From assembly GCA_008668235.1 (NCBI GenBank), contig RQCP01000035.1:1-64000 (forward strand): a stretch of 64,000 bases of DNA. Direction: 5' to 3'. The notes below the pieces were generated by a model. That model searched no databases. It had not been told where the DNA came from and saw only the letters and a list, made by a program, of their open reading frames with translations. How positions within the stretch are numbered: position 1 is the stretch's first letter; each line of letters starts with the position of its first letter. Made by a program: the position numbers and the translations under genes. The stretch is from Collinsella aerofaciens (GTDB lineage Bacteria; Actinomycetota; Coriobacteriia; Coriobacteriales; Coriobacteriaceae). Positions 17,289 to 25,560 of this stretch are shown in pieces.

Positions 17289-17972
17289 ATGGCTTCTGAG
17301 CCCGCTCAACATAGCTTTATCACGCTCGAGGGCGTCGACGGCGCCGGCAAGTCCACGCAGGCGCGCCTGCTTGTCCGTGCACTCGAGCTCGCTGGCTACC
17401 AGGTTGTGAGCCTGCGCGAGCCGGGCGGCACCGCCATCAGCGAAAAGATCCGCGCCCTGCTGCTCGACCCCGCCAATACGGCGATGGGCGACACCTGCGA
17501 GCTGCTGCTCTACGAGGCCGCGCGTGCCCAGCTGGTGCACGAAGTCATCGCGCCTGCCCTCGCTGCCGGCAAGGTAGTCCTGTGCGACCGTTTCTACGAT
17601 TCCACGACCTGCTATCAGGCGTTTGCCGATGGCCTTGACCGTCAGATGGTGCGCGATGCCAACAACCTGGCTGTCGCCGGTACGCATCCGGCGCTCACAC
17701 TCGTCTATCACATCACGCCCGAGCAGGCGGCGCTGCGCATGGCGGCCCGCGGTGCGGCCGATCGCATGGAGGCCAAGGGCATGGCGTTCCAGGAGCGCGT
17801 CTATCAGGGATTTTGTGCCATTGCTGCCGAGGAGCCAGACCGCGTAAAGCTCATCGACGCCACCGCGTCGATTGCAGACGTCTTCACGCAGACGGTCGAG
17901 CTGGTTCGCGCGTACGGTCTCGACATTCCCCAAGATGCCGTCGCCGCCGCGCTTGCCCAGGAGGCTGAGTAA
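17289..17972 (+). CDS. tmk: Thymidylate kinase
   Basis: 227 aa. Phosphorylates dTMP to dTDP. P-loop EGVDGAGKST near the N-terminus, the DR(F/Y) motif in CDRFYDST, and the lid RGAADRMEA. GGGAAGGGG lies 8 nt upstream of the ATG at 17289; the longer open frame upstream lacks homology. Followed directly by holB (1-bp gap) and ricT, an order common in Gram-positive bacteria, so the three are probably one operon. Confidence 0.95.
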   Translation: MASEPAQHSFITLEGVDGAGKSTQARLLVRALELAGYQVVSLREPGGTAISEKIRALLLDPANTAMGDTCELLLYEAARAQLVHEVIAPALAAGKVVLCDRFYDSTTCYQAFADGLDRQMVRDANNLAVAGTHPALTLVYHITPEQAALRMAARGAADRMEAKGMAFQERVYQGFCAIAAEEPDRVKLIDATASIADVFTQTVELVRAYGLDIPQDAVAAALAQEAE

Positions 17973-17973
17973 C

Positions 17974-19101
17974 ATGGCCCCCGCGCAGACAAGCCTGCTG
18001 GCCAAGCTCGACACCCAACAGCGCGTGCGCGACTTTTTGACCAACGCCATCGCAAGCGGCCGCGCATCGCACGCCTACCTGTTCTTGGGCGCGCCCGGCG
18101 CCGGTAAGCTTGACGCCGCATGGGCGCTTGCCCAGGCATTCCTGTGCGAGCAGGGCGGCTGTGGCTCGTGCGACAGCTGCGTACGCGTCGCCCGCCATAC
18201 GCATCCCGACGTACACTATTACACGCCCGAGAGCGCCACGGGCTACCTCATCGCTCAGACCCGCGAGCTGCTCGACGACGTGCCTCTGGCGCCCATCCGT
18301 GCCAAGGCCAAGGTCTACATCATCGACCGTGCCGAGCAGCTGCGCGCCAACACCGCCAACGCACTGCTCAAAACACTTGAGGAGCCGCCCGAGGGCGTTA
18401 TGTTCATCCTGCTGGGCACCTCGGCAGACGTGATGTTGCCCACCATCGTGAGCCGCTGCCAGTGCGTGCCGTTTCGGCTGGTATCGCCCGCCGTCGCCGC
18501 GCAGGCCGTGAGCCGCGCCACCGGTCAGGACCCTGCGCGTTGCCGCATGACCGTCGCCGTAGCGGGAAGCCCCACGCGTGGCATCGAGTTCCTCAAGAGC
18601 GCCGAGCGCCAGGACGCCCGCCGTCAGATGGTTCGCGCCATCGATTCGCTCATCGCCGCCGACGAGGCCGACGTGCTCAGCCGCGCCAAGTCGCTCATCG
18701 TCGCCGTTAAGGCGCCGCTCGCCGAGGTCAAGTCCACGCAGGAAAAGGTGCTCGAACAAAACGCCGACTACCTGTCGCGTGGAGCATTGAAGCAGCTTGA
18801 GGACCGCAACAAGCGCGAACTCAACGCGCGCGAGCGTTCGGGTATCATGGAAGCGCTGGCGAGCGCGCGGACGCTCATGCGCGACGTGCTGTTGACGCTT
18901 CAGGATGAGGCGGCAGACGTTGTGAACGAGGACGTGCGCGACACGATTGGGCGGCTTGCCGCCGCGACCAATGTTGCGGGTGCCACCCAGGCGCTCGAGG
19001 CAGTCGCGACCGCCGAGCGCAACATCGCCAGAAACGTTACTCCCCAGCTGGCCATCGAGGTCATGCTGTTCGATATCAGGAAGGCACTGAAATGCCGTTA
19101 G
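17974..19101 (+). CDS. holB: DNA polymerase III delta' subunit
   Basis: 375 aa clamp-loader AAA+ subunit. The N-terminal region has GAPGAGKLDAA at the P-loop position and a zinc-binding cluster (CEQGGCGSCDSC). ALLKTLEEPPEG and a TIVSRCQ sensor-1 segment are characteristic. The start at 17974 is supported by GGAGG in the end of tmk. The last 10 bases overlap the start of ricT, so translation is coupled. Loads the beta sliding clamp on DNA. Confidence 0.93.
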   Translation: MAPAQTSLLAKLDTQQRVRDFLTNAIASGRASHAYLFLGAPGAGKLDAAWALAQAFLCEQGGCGSCDSCVRVARHTHPDVHYYTPESATGYLIAQTRELLDDVPLAPIRAKAKVYIIDRAEQLRANTANALLKTLEEPPEGVMFILLGTSADVMLPTIVSRCQCVPFRLVSPAVAAQAVSRATGQDPARCRMTVAVAGSPTRGIEFLKSAERQDARRQMVRAIDSLIAADEADVLSRAKSLIVAVKAPLAEVKSTQEKVLEQNADYLSRGALKQLEDRNKRELNARERSGIMEALASARTLMRDVLLTLQDEAADVVNEDVRDTIGRLAAATNVAGATQALEAVATAERNIARNVTPQLAIEVMLFDIRKALKCR

Positions 19102-20792
19102 TCGTACCCGTTAAGTTTACCTACGCCTCGCGCGACCTGTGGTTCGATCCGCAGGATTTGGATATCCTCGAGGCCGATTATGCCATTTGCTCCACCGAGC
19201 GCGGAACCGAGATCGGCCTGGTCACGGCCGATCCCTTTGAGGTGCCGCAAGACGAGATCGGTCAGCCGCTCAAGCCCGTGCTGCGCGTGGCGAGCGACAT
19301 CGACCTGCAGCTTGCCGACGACCTGGCCATCCAGGGCGACGAGGCCATGGTCGACTTCCGCCGCCTGGTCAAGGAGCTCGACCTCGAGATGAAGCCGGTG
19401 GGCGTCGAGTACCTGTTTGGCGGCGAGAAGGCCGTGTTCTACTTTGCGGCCGAGGAGCGCGTCGATTTTCGCCAGCTCGTCAAGGACCTGTCCTCGACGC
19501 TGCACATTCGCGTCGATATGCGCCAGATCGGCGTGCGCGACGAGACCCGCCTGGTGGGCGGCTATGCCCAGTGCGGACAGGAGCTCTGCTGCACGCGCTT
19601 TGGCGGACAGTTTGAGCCCGTCTCGATCCGCATGGCAAAAGAGCAGGACCTGCCGCTCAACTCGTCCAAGATCAGCGGCGTGTGCGGCCGCCTGATGTGC
19701 TGCCTGCGTTATGAGTTCGAGGCGTACAAGGACTTTAAGAGCCGTGCGCCCAAAAAGAAGACGCTCATCGATACGCCGCTCGGTAAGGCGCGTATCCAGG
19801 AGTATGACACGCCGCGTGAGCAGCTGGTGCTGCGCCTGGAGAACGGCAAAGTCTTTAAGGTCAACCTGGCCGATATGACGTGCTCGGAGGGTTGCAAAAA
19901 GAAGGCCGCCGAGCAGGGCTGCAACTGCCGCCCCGACTGCGTGACGCGCGACGTGCTCGAGCGCATTGAGTCGCCCGAGATGCGCCTGGCGCTCATGGAG
20001 CTCGATCGCGAGAACGGCGTCGACGTGGGCGATGGCCTGTCGAGTGCCGACCGTCTGGCCGGCACGTCGATGCCCAAGCGCCGTCGTCGCGATGCCGAAT
20101 CCGATGCTCGCGCCGGTCAGGGTCAGGGCGAGGGCCGTGGCCGCGGAAAGGGCCGCGGCAAGGCCGAGGCACCCGAGGCCGAGGAGGCCGCCGGTGCCCG
20201 TCGCCGCCGCAAGCGCGCGGGCTCGGGCGATGCTACCGAGGCTGCAGCCGCGGGCAAGAACGCCTCTCGCGAGCGCGAGGTCCAGCAGCCCCAGCAGCAG
20301 AACCGCGGCGGTGGCATGAACCCCACACGTCGCCGCCGCCGTCATCTGTCGAGCGAGGAGCGCGAGGACGCCTTCCGCGCCGCAGCTGCTCGCGAGGCTG
20401 GTGCCGCTTCCAAGGGCCCCTCGGCCTCCGATGCGTCTGCCGACAAGGGCGGCAAGTCGCGTGGCGAGGAGGAACGCGCGCCGCGTCCGCGCCGTCGCCA
20501 TTCCTCGGGCGCGCAACAGAAGCCCTCAGTGCCCTCCGTGGCCGATCAGGTCTCGGATGGCGAGGTCAAGGTCACGCGCCGTCGTCCCGGAGATGGCGGG
20601 GGAGCGGCTGCCAAGGCTTCGCGTGGCGCCGCTCGTGACGAGCGCGAGCCGCGCGAGGATCGCGGTGGCGAGGGCTCGGCCGACCAGGGTCAAAAGCGCC
20701 GTCGCCGTCGCCGTTCCCGCAAGCCGCGCCAGGATGGTGGCGAGGGCTCGACCCCGTCTTCGTCCGCACCACAACCGCCCGCCGGCGAATAA
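19092..20792 (+). CDS. ricT: PSP1-domain protein RicT (YaaT) with long basic tail
   Basis: 566 aa. The first 280 residues are the PSP1/RicT domain with the Cys clusters CGQELCC and CGRLMCC that bind an iron-sulfur cluster in the RicAFT (Y-) complex, which in B. subtilis promotes RNase Y maturation of mRNAs. EGCKKKAAEQGCNC adds more Cys. The remaining 285 residues are low-complexity Arg/Glu/Ala/Gly, with repeated RRRR and KRRR patches, well beyond the usual 275-aa length; such tails bind RNA in other proteins. The tail's role is inference. Overlaps holB by 10 bp. Confidence 0.88.
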   Translation: MPLVVPVKFTYASRDLWFDPQDLDILEADYAICSTERGTEIGLVTADPFEVPQDEIGQPLKPVLRVASDIDLQLADDLAIQGDEAMVDFRRLVKELDLEMKPVGVEYLFGGEKAVFYFAAEERVDFRQLVKDLSSTLHIRVDMRQIGVRDETRLVGGYAQCGQELCCTRFGGQFEPVSIRMAKEQDLPLNSSKISGVCGRLMCCLRYEFEAYKDFKSRAPKKKTLIDTPLGKARIQEYDTPREQLVLRLENGKVFKVNLADMTCSEGCKKKAAEQGCNCRPDCVTRDVLERIESPEMRLALMELDRENGVDVGDGLSSADRLAGTSMPKRRRRDAESDARAGQGQGEGRGRGKGRGKAEAPEAEEAAGARRRRKRAGSGDATEAAAAGKNASREREVQQPQQQNRGGGMNPTRRRRRHLSSEEREDAFRAAAAREAGAASKGPSASDASADKGGKSRGEEERAPRPRRRHSSGAQQKPSVPSVADQVSDGEVKVTRRRPGDGGGAAAKASRGAARDEREPREDRGGEGSADQGQKRRRRRRSRKPRQDGGEGSTPSSSAPQPPAGE

Positions 20793-20855
20793 CACCCGCG
20801 AGCGGATTTAGCCCGCCTTGCCCCGAGCGCATCGGGGTATCATAGCGCCGAATCA

Positions 20856-20891
20856 ACAACCCTCCCTGCGACCGAACGTAGGGAGGGTTGT
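20856..20891 (+). promoter_or_regulatory. Leader hairpin that masks the comF ribosome-binding site
   Basis: ACAACCCTCCCTGCG (20856-20870) pairs with CGTAGGGAGGGTTGT (20877-20891). The right arm contains the GGGAGGG ribosome-binding site for the TTG start at 20895. A -10-like TATCAT at 20838-20843 would start transcription close to the stem. Could instead act as the ricT terminator, but no T-run follows. Confidence 0.6.
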
Positions 20892-20894
20892 GTC

Positions 20895-21701
20895 TTGAAG
20901 AGCCATCTGAACATATTGAGCTGTCTGCAGGGTGCCGGTGCCCTACCGTTTGCGGACGAATTGCTACCGTTTGCCGAGCGGGTGGCACGCGAGGCGCTCG
21001 AGGCATTGTCGCCAACACGATGTGCCGGCTGCGAGCGCGCCGGTGCGCTTATTTGCCAAGACTGCCTGGCTGCGCTCACGCTCATCGACCCACGTCATAG
21101 CTGCACCCGATGCGGCGCCCCGTTTGGGGATTTGCTGTGCACTGAGTGTTCGGTCGAGGGCACGTCCTCGGCAATGGCGGAGGCGCTCGACCGCTGCCTG
21201 GCGTGCGCCGTCTATGCGCATCCGCTGCCGCGCATCATTAAAGCGTACAAGGATGCGGGCGAGCGACGTCTGGCTCCGTATCTGGCGGAGCTGCTCTACG
21301 ACACCGCCCTGCATGCCCAGGTCGTAGCGCCCGATCGCTACGGAGGCGTGCTGTCCGGTGCGGATGCGGTGGTGTTTGTGCCTGCGACGGCGGCAGCGTT
21401 TCGGCGGCGTGGTTTTGATCATATGGAGGCTATTGCGCGCCCATTTTGCGAGCTGTCGGGTGTTCCCCTGCTCGATGCTCTCGTCAAGTACGGGCATGGC
21501 GACCAGCGCGAACTCGGTCGTGAGGAGCGCCGCGAGCGTGCCCAAGGCAATTACGAGACCGTTGAGGACGTGCACGGCCGCCGCTTGCTGCTTATCGACG
21601 ACGTTATCACCACGGGTGCGACGATGGCAGCGGCTTCGGCGGAACTCAAGCGCGCCGGTGCCGTGGCCGTTGATGGCCTCGCTATCGCACGCGTTTGGTA
21701 G
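20895..21701 (+). CDS. comF: ComF-family phosphoribosyltransferase-like protein
   Basis: 268 aa. N-terminal Cys cluster (CAGCERAGALICQDC, then CTRCGAPFGDLLCTEC) likely binds zinc; the C-terminal half is a type I PRTase fold with the PRPP loop LLLIDDVITTGATM. ComF proteins are linked to DNA uptake or DNA handling during natural transformation, but many are present in non-competent species. It starts at TTG and its ribosome-binding site lies inside a 15-bp stem. Closely followed by an unknown gene at 21712. Confidence 0.9.
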   Translation: MKSHLNILSCLQGAGALPFADELLPFAERVAREALEALSPTRCAGCERAGALICQDCLAALTLIDPRHSCTRCGAPFGDLLCTECSVEGTSSAMAEALDRCLACAVYAHPLPRIIKAYKDAGERRLAPYLAELLYDTALHAQVVAPDRYGGVLSGADAVVFVPATAAAFRRRGFDHMEAIARPFCELSGVPLLDALVKYGHGDQRELGREERRERAQGNYETVEDVHGRRLLLIDDVITTGATMAAASAELKRAGAVAVDGLAIARVW

Positions 21702-21711
21702 GGGTGGTTTT

Positions 21712-22821
21712 GTGGCAGTGAAGATTGAGCGGCGCAACGAGCCGACAGGCGAACAGCTAGCGGCTTCCATAATCCTGACCGGCGCCTCGGCGCTGCGCAT
21801 GATGCGCGCCGAGCGCCGACAAATGGGCTACATCAGCTGGAGGGACCTCGATCCCGATGAAGAGCGCCGTGTGCTGCGCACGTCGTCGCCCTCGACCGAG
21901 GACATCTATCTTCCCGACTTGGTGCGGATTGGGGCCGCAAGCGGCGAGGTGCAAGAAGATCTTTGCTTGCTGGTGGGATCTGCGGCGCAGCGCCGCCGCA
22001 TGCCTGGCGTGGGCTGGTCCGTATGCTCCGGGTTGCCCGCCGGCTCGATTCTAGAGGTGGAGCCGGGTGTATACAGTCTGTCTCCCGAGGCCCTTTGTGT
22101 TGTCGTCGCCCGCGAGGTCGGCTGTATCCAGGCATTTGCCCTGGCCCAGGAGCTGTGCTCTAAGATTTCGCTGAGTGACCGCGGGAAGTATCTGCCTCCC
22201 TACACCTCGCCCGTTACGAATAAGCTTGCAAAGGACAAGGACCAGCCAGCAGACGTGGGCTACTTTGAGGTTGAGCCGGTGCTGACGCCCGATCGTCTGG
22301 CAGATTACCTCGCGGTATGCAAGGGGAATGCGGCCAAAAAACTGCAGCGTCTGTGTCCCTACTTGTCAGAAAACTTGCGCTCGCCCATGGAGTGCATCAT
22401 GCTCGCTCTGTTTTCGCTTCCGTTTTCCTATGGCGGATTTGCCTGCGGTCCCTTTAAGACCGACTACAAGATTGAGTTCGATGACCGCGCGCAGGCAATC
22501 TCGGGGATGCCGCATGCAGTTTGCGATGCGTATCAGGAAGCAGCCCGGTTTGACCTGGAATACAACGGTGAGCTGGGTCATTCCTCCCGGAGGGGACGTA
22601 TCCATGATGAAAAACGCAACACGGGCTTGATTACTATGGGAATCGAGGTCGCGACGGTCAATAACGAGATGCTCTGCGACATGGAGGCAATGGAGGCGCT
22701 CGCATGGCGCATGCACCAGCGTATGCGAAAGCGGTACCGGAATCGTGTCGATGCCCGCAGGAAAAAGCAAGAGGCGCTGCTTAACACGCTGCGGGCGTGT
22801 TTTGGGCTTAAACCCGCCTAA
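21712..22821 (+). CDS. Unknown protein with possible nuclease-like C-terminal domain
   Basis: 369 aa, beginning at GTG (21712) with GGGGTGG upstream; a 10-bp gap from comF suggests cotranscription. The central part (about residues 50-200) resembles AbiEi-antitoxin-like or regulator-like folds only weakly. The C-terminal part has FDLEYNGELGHSSRRGRIHDE followed by KRNTGLITMGIEVATVN. Acidic residue spacing, then a His and Arg, resembles VSR/DUF559-type PD-(D/E)XK nucleases. This is a pattern match by eye, not a confirmed fold. No membrane helix. Confidence 0.5.
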   Translation: MAVKIERRNEPTGEQLAASIILTGASALRMMRAERRQMGYISWRDLDPDEERRVLRTSSPSTEDIYLPDLVRIGAASGEVQEDLCLLVGSAAQRRRMPGVGWSVCSGLPAGSILEVEPGVYSLSPEALCVVVAREVGCIQAFALAQELCSKISLSDRGKYLPPYTSPVTNKLAKDKDQPADVGYFEVEPVLTPDRLADYLAVCKGNAAKKLQRLCPYLSENLRSPMECIMLALFSLPFSYGGFACGPFKTDYKIEFDDRAQAISGMPHAVCDAYQEAARFDLEYNGELGHSSRRGRIHDEKRNTGLITMGIEVATVNNEMLCDMEAMEALAWRMHQRMRKRYRNRVDARRKKQEALLNTLRACFGLKPA

Positions 22822-22855
22822 CAATGCTCTGAAACAGGGGGTTGGATATATGCTC

Positions 22856-23072
22856 TGGCCAAAATATAGCAAATATGAGTACTGCTACAAATTCAGTAAC
22901 AGCAAAATCAGGGATTTTGGGACTGGAAGATGGGGTAAATTAGAAAGCTATTAAACAAATGTGGAATATCCTGGCATCAATCTGACGTTATAGAGCGTGA
23001 AAACAGCTTGCAGAGCCAAAAACTCCTGCTACTAAATTGGTAACAGTACTCATATTTGCTATTTTTTGGCCA
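22856..23072. repeat. 217-bp MITE-like element with ~47-bp imperfect terminal inverted repeats
   Basis: Left arm from 22856 (TGGCCAAAATATAGCAAATA...) and right arm ending 23072 are inverted copies with about five mismatches in 47. The ~120 bp between encodes nothing recognisable. The AT-rich sequence contrasts with the neighbouring coding DNA. No target-site duplication was found by eye. This occupies the first part of the 732-bp gap between 22821 and 23554. Confidence 0.75.
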
Positions 23073-23193
23073 CGGCGCCCTAAGACGGGTGTGTTGGGGC
23101 TTTCCATAGGGGAGCGACGGGCTCAATCAGAGCACGTGCGGCCCGTCCTGACCTGCGAAATCTGTACTCGCGATGCGAATAACGCCCCTAACC

Positions 23194-23222
23194 TTAAACT
23201 TTAGCTTGAACTTAGCTATAAT
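23194..23222 (+). promoter_or_regulatory. Promoter for the lipoprotein gene
   Basis: TTAAAC (23194-23199), 17 bp, TATAAT (23217-23222). Best sigma-70-type match in this part of the window. It gives a leader of about 325 nt before the start at 23554. Confidence 0.6.
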
Positions 23223-23228
23223 GCGCTT

Positions 23229-23553
23229 CGTTCCTACCAGGCTGTGGTTGCGGACGGACGAAATGCCCGTCCTAGTCCAAGACAGACGCGGTCAAAGGGA
23301 TCCACGTAAGCGACCGCGTGCGCGCGGCGCGATCATGGCGCGTCCTAGATGTAAGCCGCACCGTCCGTTCTACTTTCTTTGGGGCAATACCGCCTCGCGG
23401 GCGAGCGGGTCAGTCGTGAAGGTGGCTGCGGCCTCCCGAGCAAACACCCCGGTGCGCAAGTGTGGGGTCAAATACCAGGTCAGCTGGTGGGAACAACCTG
23501 ATATTCCGCGCAACGCACGGATCGTATACGACACAGAAGGCAGGGTAGTGGAC
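23229..23553 (+). other. Long structured leader, unassigned
   Basis: About 325 nt without recognised protein. Local perfect stems include ACGCGGTC (23286-23293) with GACCGCGT (23312-23319). GTGGTTGCGGA (23244-23254) can pair across ~250 nt with TCCGCGCAACGCAC (23505-23518), with small bulges. An open frame runs through but shows no protein-like pattern. I could not match it to a known riboswitch, RNase P, tmRNA or 6S RNA. Confidence 0.4.
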
Positions 23554-24579
23554 ATGGTGAGGGGCAGCTTGATGCACGCGGCTCGGTTAAGTGCTGGGAC
23601 CGCAGCGGTCATTGCCGTTTTGGGCCTGAGCGGATGCGCGTTCAACCCGCTGTCTACGTTCACGACTCCCACGATCGACCAGATCGAGTACGAGACCGTC
23701 ACGCCGGCGGTGTCGGACGATGTCCTGGTCACACCCGGAACCCTGACGGTCGCCCTCGATACTTCCGATGCGCCGCAGGCCATGCAGGACGCCGACGGCG
23801 AGCTCACGGGGTATGCGGTTGACGCCGCCCGCGCCCTCGCAAGCCGCATGGGCCTTAAGGTCGCCTTTGTCGATGCGTCTTCGGCAGATTCCGCGCTCGG
23901 CGACAAAAAGGCCGATATCTTTATCGGCGAGATTAACTCCACGGACGGGGACATTAGCTCGCTCGGCACCTGCCTGTACGATGCCACTTCCGTGTTCGGT
24001 AAAACTAGCGATGGTGGGTCGCTAAGCGTTTCCACCGATACCCTTAACGCGTCTACTCTGGGTGTCCAAATGTCCTCGGCCTCGCAGGAGGCGCTTGCTA
24101 AGCAGAGCATCACCGTCAACCAAAAGACCTACTCCAACATCAACGAGTGCTTTGAGGCGCTCGAGTCCGGCGAGGTCGACTATGTGATCTGCGACTCCAC
24201 GGCCGGCGGCTACCTTGCACGCTTGATGAGCGAGATCTCCTATGTCGGTGCGCTCGAGGCGCCCTCGACGCTTGGTGTTGCGGGCCTCTCGTCCAATGAC
24301 GAACTGTGCCGTGCCGTGAGCGATGCCCTCGATGACATCACGGTCGACGGTACGCTCGAGGCAGTCCACTGCGTCTGGTATGGCAGGATGCCCTACGACC
24401 TCACCACTAAGACGGTTTCGGGCGCTAACGTGCAGCCGGGCGACTCTGAGTCCAGTGAGACCACGTCCTCCGGCAGCGAGTCCTCCGATTCCAACAATGA
24501 GACCGCATCCTCCGAGGACAAATCGTCCAGCCAGGAAGGCGCCATCACCGACGACGACATTAACAAACTCAATAGCTAG
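23554..24579 (+). CDS. Substrate-binding lipoprotein, family 3 (amino-acid ABC type)
   Basis: 341 aa. Signal peptide with lipobox VLGLSGC (Cys about residue 28). The mature part (about 55-280) has the SBP family 3 pattern: GTLTVALDTSDAPQAM, then DGELTGYAVDAARALASRMG, typical of amino-acid binding proteins, and FEALESGEVDYVICDS near the hinge. A Ser/Glu/Asp-rich tail of about 50 residues is unusual. The start at 23554 is chosen for the preceding AGAAGGCAGGG; an ATG at 23572 is also possible. No permease or ATPase gene is nearby, so it is an orphan binding protein. Confidence 0.8.
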   Translation: MVRGSLMHAARLSAGTAAVIAVLGLSGCAFNPLSTFTTPTIDQIEYETVTPAVSDDVLVTPGTLTVALDTSDAPQAMQDADGELTGYAVDAARALASRMGLKVAFVDASSADSALGDKKADIFIGEINSTDGDISSLGTCLYDATSVFGKTSDGGSLSVSTDTLNASTLGVQMSSASQEALAKQSITVNQKTYSNINECFEALESGEVDYVICDSTAGGYLARLMSEISYVGALEAPSTLGVAGLSSNDELCRAVSDALDDITVDGTLEAVHCVWYGRMPYDLTTKTVSGANVQPGDSESSETTSSGSESSDSNNETASSEDKSSSQEGAITDDDINKLNS

Positions 24580-24645
24580 TTATTGCTAGGGGTGGTGTCT
24601 CCTATACGTTGGAAAGGACACCTCTTCACGGTTTCAACACGCACT

Positions 24646-24679
24646 GCCGGGCTTCCCCGATGGGGGAGCCCGACTTTTT
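24646..24679 (+). terminator. Terminator after the lipoprotein gene
   Basis: GCCGGGCTTCCCC pairs (with G-T) with the GGGGAGCCCGAC segment, followed by TTTTT. In the remaining sequence to 24896 only an 8-bp stem at 24752-24759 / 24768-24775 was seen; no gene or clear promoter. Confidence 0.75.
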
Positions 24680-24896
24680 CATCCCAATAAAATCAGCAGG
24701 TCAAAGCCAATTTTCGGGACCAAATACAAAGTCGCCGTCGCCCTCCTATAGCGCACTTTGCCACAGAAAAGTGCGAGACTTCGGTATGCGGTATCAAGCA
24801 ATCGTTATTCGGGTCTTTGGGAATCCGCGTGATTAAATGCACGGCAATGGGTACATAGCCAGTACAGTAAGTCCCCGAGGCAGATTGGAGCCACGT

Positions 24897-25481
24897 ATGG
24901 ATATCAAGGTTTCTGGACGCAAGACGACGGTAACCGATGCTCTGCGTGCGCATGTGGATGAGAAGATCGGCGAGGCGCTCAAGGTTTTCGATATCGAGCC
25001 CATGACGGTCGACGTCGTACTTCGCTATGAGAAGAACCCCTCGAACCCCAACCCGGCAATCGTCGAGGTTACGGTTCGCGCTCGCGGTTCGGTGATTCGC
25101 GTTGCCGAGCACGGTGCAGATATGTACGCCGCCATCGACCTCTCCGCCGATAAGGTCACCCGCCAGCTGCGCAAGTTCAAGACCAAGGTCGTGGACAACC
25201 GCCAGGGCGGTGCCAGCGCAGCGGATGTCGCACCGGTCGAGCGCGTCGAGGATCTGGCCGACCTGCTGCTGCCCGAGGAGGAGGACGACCTGCTCGTCCG
25301 TGAGAAGGTCATTGATGTCACCCCGATGACTGAGGAGCAGGCGCTGGTGCAGACCGATCTGCTCGGCCACGACTTCTACGTGTTCGAGAACGCGACGACT
25401 GGCCTCATCAATGTGGTGTATCACCGTAAGAATGGTGGATATGGCATCATCAAGCCCCGCATCGAAACACTTGACGAGTAA
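24897..25481 (+). CDS. hpf: Long-form ribosome hibernation promoting factor
   Basis: 194 aa. N-terminal RaiA/HPF domain (about residues 1-100, starting MDIKVSGRKTTVTDALR) binds the decoding centre of the 30S subunit. After an acidic linker (EEEDDLL) the C-terminal dimerisation domain (about 135-194, ending VVYHRKNGGYGIIKPR) drives 100S ribosome formation in stationary phase. Length fits the long form. GGAG lies 6 nt before the ATG at 24897. Confidence 0.95.
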   Translation: MDIKVSGRKTTVTDALRAHVDEKIGEALKVFDIEPMTVDVVLRYEKNPSNPNPAIVEVTVRARGSVIRVAEHGADMYAAIDLSADKVTRQLRKFKTKVVDNRQGGASAADVAPVERVEDLADLLLPEEEDDLLVREKVIDVTPMTEEQALVQTDLLGHDFYVFENATTGLINVVYHRKNGGYGIIKPRIETLDE

Positions 25482-25510
25482 AATACGTTAACTTGCATGA
25501 GTTAACGGTT

Positions 25511-25542
25511 GGCGGCCATCCCATGCGGGTGGCCGCCTTTTT
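25511..25542 (+). terminator. Terminator after hpf
   Basis: GGCGGCCATCCC pairs with GGGTGGCCGCC, followed by TTTTT (25538-25542). Confidence 0.85.
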
Positions 25543-25560
25543 ACGTAAGGAGTCGCTTTG

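Noticed and set aside
23173..23553. N-terminal extension of the lipoprotein by 127 codons
   Set aside because: It would place the signal peptide in the middle of the protein; a strong promoter lies within the extension.
23229..23553. 6S RNA, tmRNA or RNase P RNA in the leader
   Set aside because: No conserved core words of these RNAs could be found.
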